DNA of 64,000 nt from Klebsormidium nitens (taxonomy: Eukaryota; Streptophyta; Klebsormidiophyceae; Klebsormidiales; Klebsormidiaceae): positions 1-64,000 of the forward strand of contig DF237123.1 in NCBI GenBank assembly GCA_000708835.1, written 5' to 3'. Both the position numbers and the translations under genes were made by a program. The notes under the pieces are model-generated. The model ran no database searches, was not told the DNA's origin, and saw only the letters and a program-made list of their open reading frames with translations. This document shows positions 34,650 to 46,500 of the stretch, piece by piece; position 1 is the first letter of the stretch; the number at the start of each line of letters is the position of its first letter.

Positions 34650-37600
34650 CTACTCGTCCGCAGCGTCGGCCTCAGCCTTGTCATCCTGCACGCAAGCCCA
34701 GAATCAAAGCTGTGAAACTGGAAAAGGAACGACCTTGATATCCACAGCTCGGAGTCGGACAGCCCCTGGTTGGATCCCAGACAGCCCACTTGACAGAACT
34801 AGTATTCTGAAAGTGTTAAAACTTCCCTGCCTAACCCTTGTACGTACTTCGACCGTTGTGACGCAGAAACCGGATGTGCAACTTGGGTGCGAACACTTCC
34901 TTTCTTATGCTCGATGGTACTTCATTTGTAAGCCCAGATATTCAGTCACAATGTAGCCTTGCGTCTAGCCTGTTTCGTAAAACACTGGGGGCATCAGCCC
35001 GTGTCCCACGTCCGGATTTGAACGGACCAGACCGCCAGCAGGCATCGACGTCCAGTCGCACAGCCCAGCAAGCAAGCGGTGAGACACTCAACCTCCAACT
35101 GTCTTGAGGCACAGAAGTCCGGCGATGTTGCAACACAAGCGCCACACTGATTTCGCAGGATCCATATTGATGAGACAGGAAGAACAGTCATTCTCCCATG
35201 CGCGCTCTCAATTCACAAGGCTGTTAGACTCACCTCTTTTGCAGTTTCCTCTTCGGCCTCGTCTTCTTTTTCCTCGGCGCCTTCTTCGTCGGCGTCTTTC
35301 CCCTCCTCTTCTTTCTCGTCTCCATCTTCTTTCTCGTCCCCCTCTTCCTGAGCGTCTTTCATTTCCTCGTCCTGTAAAAACGAAGTTCCCAACGTCACTC
35401 TCGGATGCAAACAACTTCAAAAGGCTCAGAAGCGCTGAAATTCAGATAAAAGGTAAGGCCGACACATGGCCCCTCATTTGACAACAACAAAAAGGGCCAA
35501 AAAGGGCCAGCCATCGAATTAGAGGAGTTGCGCGGATCCGCAACGCAATCTATCGATAGAAAGCAACTAGAGGCGGATACTGGGTGATATTACTTAGCTG
35601 GATTTTTGTCTGGGTCTCCGCTTTGACAAAGAAACCTGGATCGAGAACAGGTTCACATTGTTCGGCCTCTGTAGAGCGCAAGAAACCGTCTGACTGCCAC
35701 CGTTTTGTGAAGTCACCTGTTTGCTATTTCTATTACCTCAATCAATCTCCGCAAGTCTATTGTGCCCAGTATATATATTGTCAAATCGCGTGGGACTTAA
35801 TGCCGACAGAACACAACACGCTCCCTGGTTCGAACAACAACTTGACCGGGGCTCTTGACACACGCATCCAACACAAACGACGTGTCAACGGCGCTTCGAA
35901 CCCCCATTCCGCAGAAACCAATCAGCAGGTTCTCAAACTTTGAAACTCTGTACGAATGTTGCAGCAAATGGGACAAACTCCAGCTCGTTGCCACGCTTTC
36001 CACCTCACCTCATCATCCTTATCCTCGTCATCGTTTTCTTCATTCTTTCCTTCGTCCTCCTCTTCTTCCTTCTCTTCGTCTTCATCTTCTTCTTCTTCCT
36101 CATCTTCTTCCTCCTCTTCCTTCTTCTTGGCCTTCTTCGACTTTCTAGACGTTTTCGACTTCTTCTTGGGCGGCTCCTCGTCCGACTCCTCCTCCTCGGA
36201 CGCACTCGCCGCCTCTTCCTCTTCCTCGGATTCGGACTCTTCTACCTCCACCTTCTTCTTCTTCTCCTTCGTCTGCAAGGAAATCAAGTAGATTCTTGTT
36301 TACATTCTGAGATTGGAATTCGAGCAATGCGTCTCTCATAGTTATGAGTCCGGATGTTTTTGAACGCGCTCGGAGCCTCTTCTTCCTCGGCTTCGCACTC
36401 TTCCACCTCCACCTTCTTCTCCTTCGCCTGCACAAGATTTAAGTCGAAGCTCGGTACGCATTCTGAACTTCGATTCTCAAAGCTTTTGCACCTCCACCTT
36501 CTTCTTCTTCTCCTTCGCCTGCGCGAAAGAGTTTTTCATTCGAGAGTCGACGTTCAAAAATAAGATGTTTAAGCAGTTATCGTCGTGATCTTGCTACGTC
36601 TAAACACCTCAATCGCGCTCGCCGCTTTTTCTGCTTCGCCGCTTCTTCCTCCACCTTTCCTTTTTCTCCCACGCCTGCACAATCCTCATTCAATTTTGGA
36701 TCTTCCAGCATTTTCCCATCCTAAAGCTTGATTCTGAGTTAGCCGACACAATCGCCGCCTCTCATCGTATTCAGATTCCTCCGACCTGGACTTCACGTTT
36801 CTCCGCTTCGCCTTCATAATTCTCTGATGCATGTTTAGTTCGTACCTGTTATCTTCTTCAAGCCATTTGTCAATTGCAAGGTCCTACAAATCATCTGGCG
36901 AACATGGGCGTCCGTGAACCCAATATCGCATCGTTTTGCCGCTACCTGGCTTGCATGCCAATACAGTTGGCCGACCTCGGAAGACTCAATTCGGTCACAC
37001 TTGCGCCTAAGTCGGTTCTATAAAACCACACACTACTTTCTTGGACCAATTAACCGCCCAGGATAGCCCCTCCCGCAGTCCAGACCGTAGAAAAACGCGG
37101 ATCACGTTCAATTTGAAGTGCTTTGACACAGTTGCGCTTGAGAAACTCGCGTAGAGCGTAGCTGAGCGAATCACCTACGAGACCAGCGAACCTGAGCAGA
37201 ATTTCACGATAAGGAGCAACAAACAACTCAAGGAAACAGCCTCACCTTCTTCTTCTCCTTCTTCTTCCGCTTCTCCTCCTTTTCCTTCTCCTTCTTTTTC
37301 GACTTCTTCTCTTCCTTCTCCTTCTTTTCCGTTTTCTTGGAAACTTTCTTCACTTCCTTCTTTGACTTCTTCTTTGGGGGCTCTTCGACCTCTTCTTCCG
37401 ATTCGTCATCGTCCTCTTCCTGCGAATGAAATGACAGAAGTTGGCAAATAAGAGTGTGAAAGTCGACGGGGAACTAAACGAAAGCTGATCAGAATGAAGC
37501 TTGCTTATAATGGTAAAGCGTGCACTGGAACTTTGGGCGGCTCTTCCCTACTCTTTTCAACAGTTTCGGTCGCTTGGAACAGATCCAAAAGGTAAGTGTT

Positions 37601-40600
37601 TCCGGGTTGTGGAGGATCTATGTATTTGGGCTCTTCAAGGGAGGCCCCTTTTCTCTTTGACGAAGTAAAGCGATCGCTGCCGGGTTCGTTTCTTCGTCTC
37701 CGCTTCGTACCCCTTTGGAAATAGATAGAAAGCCCAACCATTGGAAAGGCGAGAAGCATTTGAGTAGGCTTTGTTTTCTACATTAGTAAGAACGGTTGGC
37801 TGTGATACGACGGAAGATGGAAATCGGAGTCGATTTGCCGCGATCTCTTAGAGCTTTTGATATGCACTTGCGCTGCCGAAACTAGTGTCTTTCAACTCTA
37901 GTAGTACTTCGCATGTCAATGTGGTCTGTAAGACCGACCGAAAGTCAAGAGTTATTGGGCACCTCAAAAGCGGCTCAAAATGAGGCATTCTATGTGGTCC
38001 ACTCGGACCTTGTCACCACCTCTTAAAACGCAGAGGACTTGGACCTCAGCATGACTCTGATGGCCCTGCTTTTGGAAAAGGGCGTCCGAATCTGACCGTG
38101 CGCCGCATACTCAACGCCGCAAAAACGCGCTCTGACGTCGCAGCAAAACTCTGAAGCGCACAGGTGCGGCAACTCAAGACAACTGTAGCAAGCCATTTTT
38201 ATACCATGGCTCAAAAAGAGGGAATACAAACAAGAAAAGCTTTTTAGATGTTCAAAAAAGTATAGAAACGCCTTCCTAAAGAGCTGGTCTTGAAGTCTCA
38301 GTCGCCGAAGGACAGCGCATTCGTTCTGCTGCTTACCTCGTCGGCCTCGTCATCTGACTCCTCTTCGGCGTCAGACTCCTCCGACTCGTCCTTCGACTTC
38401 TTCTTGCCCTTGGACGCCTTCTTCTTTGCCTTCTTCGCCTCCTACAGTAGCAAAAGCGCTTGCTTGTGTATTGACTCGGAAAGATTCGACTAGGAGGCAA
38501 CTTCGCAGAAAGGATTCCAAGCTGAATTCTGACTTGAATTTCACGCCAAGCATGGCCGCCCGCCTTGTCTGGTTTCTCCTCGCCGTGACAAACGCAAGTG
38601 CAACAGAGGCTTCAAGGGAAATACAAGCCTCTTTTGCTATCCTTGACTGGAGTGTAGATGACTTACTTTCTTTGTGCCACCGGTTCACGCAGACGGGAAT
38701 CTGTTTATGGCAGAAGAGGAGATTATGACGAGAGTAACGCCAGGTTTCTTCACATATTTCGCTGTGCCCATGCTAACAAGAAACCAGGTACGAGAAGCCG
38801 AAAGAAACACAAAAAGCTTACCTCTTTCTCACGCTTCAACCTTGCCTTCTCAGCCTTCCGCTTCTTCTCCGCCCTCTTCTTCTCGTCCTGCGTAATACCG
38901 GCATTGTGAAGATCAAGCAATGCGGAGCGGCAAGCGATTAGTCAGGTTGCGTGGTTTGCACAAAGACGTTGAGCAGATTCAATCGCAGTCCCTCGACTGT
39001 GCATAGCGAGGGCAAAAGTACTTTATCAAAGGTACTCCTCCAAAAGGGCGTGCAGGATTGCAGTCCAGATCGGACCCAACGCAAGCGAGGCCATCAGTTG
39101 TCGCTTTTATTGGCCCCCAATATCGCTCGATTCACTTTGACGGAGTGTTCGAATCTGAGCGCTGCAATTGGAGCAGGAAGACCACGTGATTGAACCGGCC
39201 CCTTCAAACTCCGGATAGATAAAGTCACAAGAACCGAGATTCAAAAACCGATGATGAGCAGATTGACAACGGGATACAAAAACCGTTCCAGCACACCAAA
39301 GAGCGGGGCAGGAAGCTTACGGCCGCTGCCAGGTCCTTGTCCGAGGCCTTGTGCGGCTTTTCTAGGAACTCAAACGCGCGCGTCACTTGCTCCTCCTGCA
39401 TAGCGTGCTCCCCAGATTTAGCAAGCTTTCACAGAATGCTCCTTGGAACATTCTCGAATTTATTAGCACTATTACTCTATCGTGGAGATAACCTATTCTC
39501 GATCCCCTGTTTGGAACATACTGCAGCTCTGATAGCAGTCTCTCCACAACAAGCGCTCCACGATAAGAAGATGCTATACTGAAAGCGGCCCCGGTCTTAA
39601 GCCCCCATATCAAACACTCAGATGCATCAATTGACACTCCAACACGCCCTTCCAAAATTTGGGCCTCAAATCCAGAGCCTCCTTTGAACAGGTGTGTATT
39701 GGCTGCCTACCTTTGTGCCCTTCGTTGGCAGGTCCAGAAAGTCGAGCAACTGGTTCAGGCCTTCCTTGGTTAGCCGCTGTACCCTCTCCTTGGCGGCCGT
39801 CCGCTCTTTGTCCTGGAACAAAACAAAGTCAGCTCTCACAAAGAAGCTAACCACCATCTTGAAACAAGCTAAGCATCATCTTTATATAAGCTAACCATAA
39901 TCTTACAACAAGCTAACCATGGATAACTGGCTTAAAATGGAAGCTGGAGAGACCATATTGTCTCTTGTCAGCGTTGCATTTGCAGCCAATTGCCTGCCTC
40001 GTTTAAGGTGTTCAAGTTGACCTTAATCCATCAGACTAAGGACACAAGGCCCAAGTAGTCCTAGCTCAGTGCTCAAAGTCAGGCAAAACAAACGAGCAAA
40101 TTTTCTGCAGTGCGAGCAAAGGGGAACCCCCTTCACATCCAGATTGTAGGGCGCAAAGACCAAACGTGTGGGGCTGGTGGCTCTAACATGTTACTGGCAG
40201 AGCACAGCTTCTGCCAGTGACACAAAACAGGAAGACTGCCTAACACAAGAAGCTTGAGCAGGCGTCATGAGGAGCAGGCACCATAAAGCAGGATGCCCTT
40301 ACGTCCTCAAACACGAAGCCTGAAAACTCCTGGATGTGCTTCTTCAGCTCAGTTGCCTGCAACATAGAGATGATTGGTACATGGATACTTGGCCAGAGAA
40401 TGACTGCAAGGAAAAGCAGAGGGAATCACGAATCCTAATTTCGCAACCATAGGCCGCAAAGATAGGCTGGTTTGTGCTTCTCCAATTCAGCCTTCATTGA
40501 AAAGCTCAGGTGCCTATTGGCTCACTCAAAAGCAGATGAAGGAACGGAATTCCAAGTCTGCGTCATGAGGTCAAACGCAAGCATGTTCTTAGACGTCCAC

Positions 40601-42308
40601 TACTCCCTGATAAGTGCCACCCGAGTGTATAACACAGGGTACGTTTTCTGTCTGCAGGCTGCTGGCTTTCTGACAAGCTGACAAGGGACCTGAGTCGACG
40701 ACAAATCAAATCCTCACCTTTCCTCTCCGCTTGAACATGATCATGTGAGCTTGGCTCAGGATCTCGTCAGACCTTGTCAGCTTGGACAGCTTGAAAGCAA
40801 CTGTAGGAAGGACATGGAGTAAGACCATGGTAGAGGAAAATCTGATCTAGGTCAGATGCTGTCAATGCAAGGTTCACTTGCATTGTTCCAAGCGTCCCAG
40901 ATCCCTGTAACATGCAGCGAACAAAGGCTTACAAAAGCAAGGTTTCCTGAAATTGGAAAGTTTGAAAGAATGTTGCAGTTGGGATTCTACGAGTTGTTTT
41001 CTCAGGCCTCTTTCTCTAAAGACAATCCGTTTCTCTCTCAGGAACAAGGTGGTTGCAGAAATACAGGAGTCCAGAGCCTCACCATTTGGGATGTCCTTCA
41101 GAGGTTTACCCTTGCCCTGGAAGCAAGAAAAGATACACCACGTTGATTCTCCTGTGCAACCTTTATCTTCCAAGCCCTAGCTCACCGCAACAGAATTCAA
41201 AAGAATCAAATAGAAGTTGGAGTGCTGGAAGTTGTGAGAGTGTGAAGGGACACCTCAAGGAGAGGGACACTGGAGCATGTCACAGAAACAGAGGGACGGC
41301 ATTACTTCCAGAGGTTATGTAGACACGTCAACGAGCAACTGCTGAATTAAAAGAGAAAGGTGGCAGCTTGCATCAGAATGTAAGCTAACAAATAGAAGTG
41401 GGAAGATTTAAGGGGACATCTAAGATAAACATGCATGCATGCATTGCAAGTTCCTGGCTTACGCTTTCCACTAGTAAAGCTTCAGTGGATCTATGTTAAC
41501 ATGGCTGACACTCTGAACCCAGATTGTGGAGTCTGCGCATATGCTCGACATTACGGCCATTGGCACTGATTGGCTGTATGGTAGTGAAATGAACCTGAGG
41601 AGGACAGTTTGCCAGCCGCAACTCAACTCCCCGGCTACACTCTTAGGGGAATTTGGCCTTGTGACCAATGCAAGCCAAGCGGTCCCCTATCAGAAAGCCG
41701 GAGCGCCCCTACCAGAGGGGAGTGCCGGAATAAAATCGCTGCACTGATTGGCGGTCTCTGAGGTTTGAGCAACCCACCTTCTTGATGACGATTTCAATCT
41801 CCTGCTTGGGCTCCCCAACTGTCAGCCGCTGCACTTCTTTCCGTTCTCTGGTCGGCCTCGACCGCTCCACCGGCGCCGCCGCCTCCCTGGGCCGCTTTGC
41901 TCCTTTCTTTTTCTCTGTCTTCTCCTCCTCCTCTTGCTTCTTTTCCTTCTTCTCCTCTGCCTTCTCTTCCGGCTTCTTTTCGGTCTTTTTCTCTGCTTTC
42001 TTTTCAGTCTTCTTCTCCGCCTTCTCTACCTGCTTCTTTTCAGTCTTACTCTCTACCTTCTCAATCTTCTTTTCCGGCTTCTTGTCTTCCTTCTTCTCTT
42101 TCTTCTCCTCTTTCTTCTCTGCCTTCTCTTCCGGCTTCTTATCCTCTTTCTTCTCTGGCTTCTTCTCAGTCTTCGTTTCTGCCTTCTTGTCCGCTTTCTT
42201 TTCCGCCTTCTTCTCTTCCTTCTTCTCTGTTGGTGCTTGTGTCACCTCTACTGCTGGAGCCGTGTCCTTCTCCTGTGTCAGAGCGAGAGCTTCGGTGGTG
42301 GTAGCCAT
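34650..42308 (-). CDS. DEK: DEK-domain chromatin protein, twelve exons
   Basis: Exons (minus): 42308-41778, 41116-41083, 40800-40718, 40356-40303, 39812-39711, 39395-39321, 38887-38822, 38441-38337, 37419-37246, 36272-36009, 35371-35234, 34685-34650; 553 residues. Every junction is GT/AG and phases close. Residues 1-177 are a Lys/Glu-rich repeat tail. Exons 2-6 encode the DEK/SAP region: GKGKPLKDIPN, VAFKLSKLTRSDEILSQAHM, FSGFVFED, GLNQLLDFLDLP, RAFEFLEKPHKASDKDLAAA, closely following plant DEK proteins, which bind and constrain DNA in chromatin. The rest is alternating Lys-rich and Asp/Glu-rich low-complexity sequence ending DDKAEADAADE. I found no exon for the C-terminal DEK_C helix bundle common in the family. 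From exon 4 on, every exon is phase 0, so exon skipping keeps frame. Confidence 0.88.
36355..36811 (-). repeat. Ladder of decayed exon 10 heads in DEK intron 9
   Basis: Exon 10 begins after TGCAG at 36272 with ACGAAGGAGAAGAAGAAG. Copies begin at 36427, 36518, 36674 and 36811. The first three keep GCAG followed by GCG and a purine-rich tract with GGTGGAGG; the last has GAAG instead. The 36427 copy matches the exon for about 70 bases. Part of the similarity could come from purine-rich low complexity, but the shared acceptors and block order argue for duplication. Confidence 0.7.
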
Positions 42309-43560
42309 GGCGCCCAGGCGGCCAGAATAGACCGCAACTTTTCCGATGAATGCAGTGAATCTGCACCAATCGATATCTTCAAGTTGAACAGAATGAGAGC
42401 AGCAAGAAAAATTGGCGGGAATGGTCAGCGATTTGGTTACGCTTTGTCTTAATCTTGGCCCGGTGGTTGAGAAGCTGTACCCGGGGGAACTAGGCTGCAA
42501 GGAATCGAGTTTAGGTGCCCGGTACAGAGACCATGCTTACAACAACCGGGGGCATTCCTGAGCATAGCCAAAACCGTTTGCTTGACCAGGCTCAAACCTA
42601 AAAGGAGTTTTGAAAAGGGACGCCAATACGGGAGAGCACAACGCAGGCAGGGCTGTACATCTGTGCAGCTCTAGCCTTTCAAGTACCCCATGACTTTGAA
42701 GCAGAGGCAGCACCTACCTGGAGGCTCTATTATCCACAGAGGCAGGCGTTTGTTGGAGTGATGAATAGGTAGCTGGGAGTTGTGCCACAGCCACCGGCTT
42801 CTGAGTTCAGTAGATGATGCTCTTTGCTTGAAGACAGACAGCCCCGACGGAGACAGAAGAAGAAGGTTCCGCTTGCTTGGGGAAGAATTGATGGACGCTT
42901 TCCAGCTCCAGGACGTTGCATCCGTTGGGGTGCGTTGAACATGGCTACCAAGGACGCATGAATGGTGGATCCTGACTTCTCTCGTCGTGAGTGTACATTC
43001 AGCTGTCAAAAGACTAGGCTCATCAAGTACCACCTCTCCATTTTCTGTTTTCACAGGGGCGTAGGACTTGGATTGATCAGCTCTGTTTCTAGCCAGAGTC
43101 TGTCTTCTCCTGATTATGTGCGGTGAGGGTTTAAATTGGCCTCAAAGCCTGCCTGCTGTTGTTCGATTTCTGACCGGGGTCGCGGTGCATCAAAGGAAGC
43201 AGCTCAGGGAAGAGCTGCTCAGAGGTGGCTGCTGCCTGTAGAGAGGCCGATGGCTCACTTACCTTGAGTGACTCTTTCTGCAACTCTCTCCTTTGAGCAA
43301 GGAAGCTCACAATCTGATCTTCATTCTATAATCTTCAGCTCCGAGTGGTGAGCCTGCAGGGGCGAATGCTGCTAACATTGAAAGCTTAGCAGGACTGGTC
43401 AAAAGCCTTGGCCTGTATCCCAACAAACGATGCTCAGAAGATTCAACACCTTTGAACGAACACAGTTTTTATTTCTACTTGCAGTCAACTTGCCTGCTTG
43501 TATACTGACGGGCGCATTAGTTTGCAACGCAGGAACAGCCCGTGAAGGTGCTGCAGTCCA
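42309..43560. other. Divergent intergenic region, probable bidirectional promoter
   Basis: About 1.25 kb between the DEK start (minus) and the start of the low-complexity nuclear-type gene (plus). Regulatory sequence and 5' UTRs of both genes are expected. No ORF with support. A possible 5' noncoding exon junction sits at about 43532 (CGCAG), just upstream of the plus-strand ATG. Confidence 0.5.
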
Positions 43561-46500
43561 ATGGAAGCAACGACGCGAGTTCGCGCGATGCCGTCTGTGG
43601 CGGATGCTGCCATCAACACGATTTCGGGACCCTCCGGTGCATTGAAATCAAAGCCTCCGCCACAGGGCGGCACTCTCCAACCCCCTGCGAAGTTCCATTC
43701 AGGTGGCGGAATCCCAGGTTTGGCTCATGAACCCCAGGGTTTGAGCTCCGAACCGCGCAGGTTAAGGGCGTCTGGAGAGATGCCTAACGAAGGGTTTCAG
43801 CCGGTTGGGAGTCGGTTGCGAGCGATTCGGAAGCGGGATCGTCAGGATGATCTCGAGCCTCCATCTTTCTCACTGGGGATTGGGGAGGTCGCGGAGATGC
43901 CTTCGTTCGATCTGGGGATTGACTCAGATGGGGAACCAAACGGTTCCGAGGGTCTTGGGTTGAGGGATTCGAAGGGGTTGCAGAAGTCGAGTGCGGTTGA
44001 GGACAAAAGTTTGAGGAACCTGCGAGGGCCGCAAAAGGGTGCAGACGGGATGGCGGGGCGTGGTTTGGGACAAGGACAAAGGGGGGGATCAGAGCGACAT
44101 GATGAGCTACAAGATGGCAAGGTACGGCCCCGAGAGTCTGAAGAAAGGGCGCAGTTTGACAGGAGAGCTTCGTATGCGGCAGGAAGGCGATTAACCCCTG
44201 ATAGAACCCCGTCGGAGGCTGCGGCTAAGTCGAGGAACCGACTTCAAAAAGTCTCGTCTGGCGCCTCTGAGAGGGAAGTCCAAGCCGCCGCGCCTAGTCC
44301 CCGCGTCGCTCAATCTCCAGACAAACCGGGAGGCGCTTTTGCTGACTCAGACGAGGAAGACCAGGCCCTTCTTAGCATCGACTTTCGAAGCGCAGGCAAG
44401 AGACGAGCATCCAACGGGCTAACTCCAATCAGGAAACAGGTTTCTGAGGCAGGTCAGGGACTTGGGTTAGGTGGCTGGAGAGGAAAAGGGGCTGCGCGTG
44501 AGAGTGTGGACAGAGTGCCGGTTAGTGATGCGGCGGCAGCACAGACACCACGAGAGGCGGAGCTTAGGAGAGCAGGTAACCTGACAACAGAACTTGAGCC
44601 TAGGTCAGGCAAGGTTCCAAGTCGAGTTGACACCGAACCAGCGCAGGGGTCTGAGCAGCAGCATCCAGACGCCGGGCGGTGTCAAAGTTCTGCCAAGCTC
44701 CCTTCAGACGGTGTTCGGACCCCCCCTTCGGGGTTGATGCAGAAGCGGAACGGGCTGGAGATGGGCTCGCTAGGGGAGCGGAAGCGTGTTAACTCGAGCG
44801 GAGTGTCGGATGGGCTTGAGGTTTTGTTGAAACGAAGCTCGGGCGTTGCTTTGGGGGCCAGTCTTGAAGAAAGATTGGGCGAGAAAGGCGCGAGGAAAGA
44901 AGAGAGCAAGTTCGGTGGGAGGGACTTCGTCCCGGATTCAGAGGACGACGAGATCGAGGACGTTTCGTCTCCAGAAGCAAAGAAAGTGCCAGGTCAGACC
45001 ACGTCTCTAATGGTTCTGACTTGTTTTCTTCTTGAGATTTGGTAAACAAGGTCATTTGTATGCGGTATTGTTTCGTCGTCAACCCCTTTCGGCTCTTCAT
45101 TTCGCAGCACCGATCTTCTACTAAATTGTCACGCTTGCCATTTCGCTTTCAACAGATGCATGCTCCACCGTGTGTTCCAATTATCACTTCGTTGCACTCT
45201 GAATCTTTCCTCAGCATCCAGAAAAGTCAGGATCAGCCTGTTTTTCTCTGCCCAACTCTCTAACGATGCGGTCTTTGTAATGGGAACACGGTCTTTCTTG
45301 CCCTCCTCGGCCGACTGCACTCCCAAGAGCGTTTTCACAAGCAGCGCGTTTGAAAAAAAACCTCTAGCCTCGATTTTGACCCTCGAACCTGGATTCTCAA
45401 TCTCGAACATGAAACCTCAACATTAACCGCAATCCTCGATCTTGAACCTGTCCTGCAGTTGGCCCTGTTTCTGGCAAACGAAGGGTCACCCTCGGCTCCG
45501 CACATCTGCGCCAGGACCAGCCTCGGGCGAATCACACAACGCCACGTGGCCAAACAATAACCACTCCAATCGGTCCTGAGGCCCGCGTTCTGAGGACCCC
45601 ACTAGATGGGGAGAAACAGGAGCCTCTTTCCAGACAAATGCAAAACTCGAAGGGAGACGAACTAGGCATGGACAAATGGCCAGGAGACGCGGAGCTTGGC
45701 GTGAAGAGTGCGAAAAAGCTGTCGGGGGAGGGAAGCGGGGGATCAGCTTCAGGGAGAAAGAGCTCCTTGCTGTCCGGGTTGAGAAAGCGGAAGTCAGACG
45801 AGAACGGCGGCGGTTGGTCTGAATGGCCCGCGAACGCATTCGGGGGCTTAGGGGTGGACGAATCTGGCAGAAGTGGAAAGGAGAACGGAATTGGAACTGG
45901 AGAAGGGAGGAGGAACCAGAACGGAAACGGAACCCAATTCGGCTCGGAAGAAGACGGCATGGGGGCCAGACGGCCAGTTCCGCCGGATCTTGAAAATGGA
46001 CGGAAGGGAGGGTTAGTGGATAACCCGGCCGCAAAGGTGAAGGGTTCCAGTCCTAGTTGGAATGTGAGGGAGGCAAAGAAAGGGAAACGGTGGTCGGGAT
46101 TCGGGGCTGCGGAGGAGACCAGTGCTGGCTTTGCCGGTTTTGGAACCACTTCGGAGCGGACTTACCCGGCGTTCGGGGCAGCGGCGGGGGGTTTCGGAAC
46201 CGGTTCCGAACGGACCTACCCGCCTTTCGGGGCGACAACAGGTAGCGATAACCCGGGTTTTGAGAAGGGTTTCGAGCGGAGTTACCCGCCCTTTGGGGGT
46301 TTGCGTAGAGAGGGTCCGTCAGGCCGGGAGCGTGACGGTTTTGCAGAAGACGCGGAAGGTCTTGGCGGATTTGGGGAAGGGTTCAAGGGTTTCGGGGGCG
46401 CCTCTCGAGGGGTGTCGAGCGCGGGCGGTGATGAAAGGGCGGAACGGGACAGAGGTTCGAGGCGTCCCTGGAGTCCTCCCCCTCCGGACTTCGGTTCGCT

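Noticed and set aside
35000-35060. tRNA-like T-arm (GTTCAAATCC on the minus strand)
   Set aside because: The flanking bases do not make a five-pair T stem and no acceptor or anticodon arm fits.
41782-42330. Long plus-strand frame rich in Phe and Ser
   Set aside because: It is the mirror of the Lys/Glu-rich first exon of DEK; the reverse complement of such codons always looks like this.
45360-45455. Short CTCGAT/TGAACCT-like repeats before exon 2 of the large nuclear-type gene, considered as another exon-head ladder
   Set aside because: They do not resemble the exon 2 head (TTGGCCCTGTTTCTGGC); this is a simple local minisatellite in the intron.
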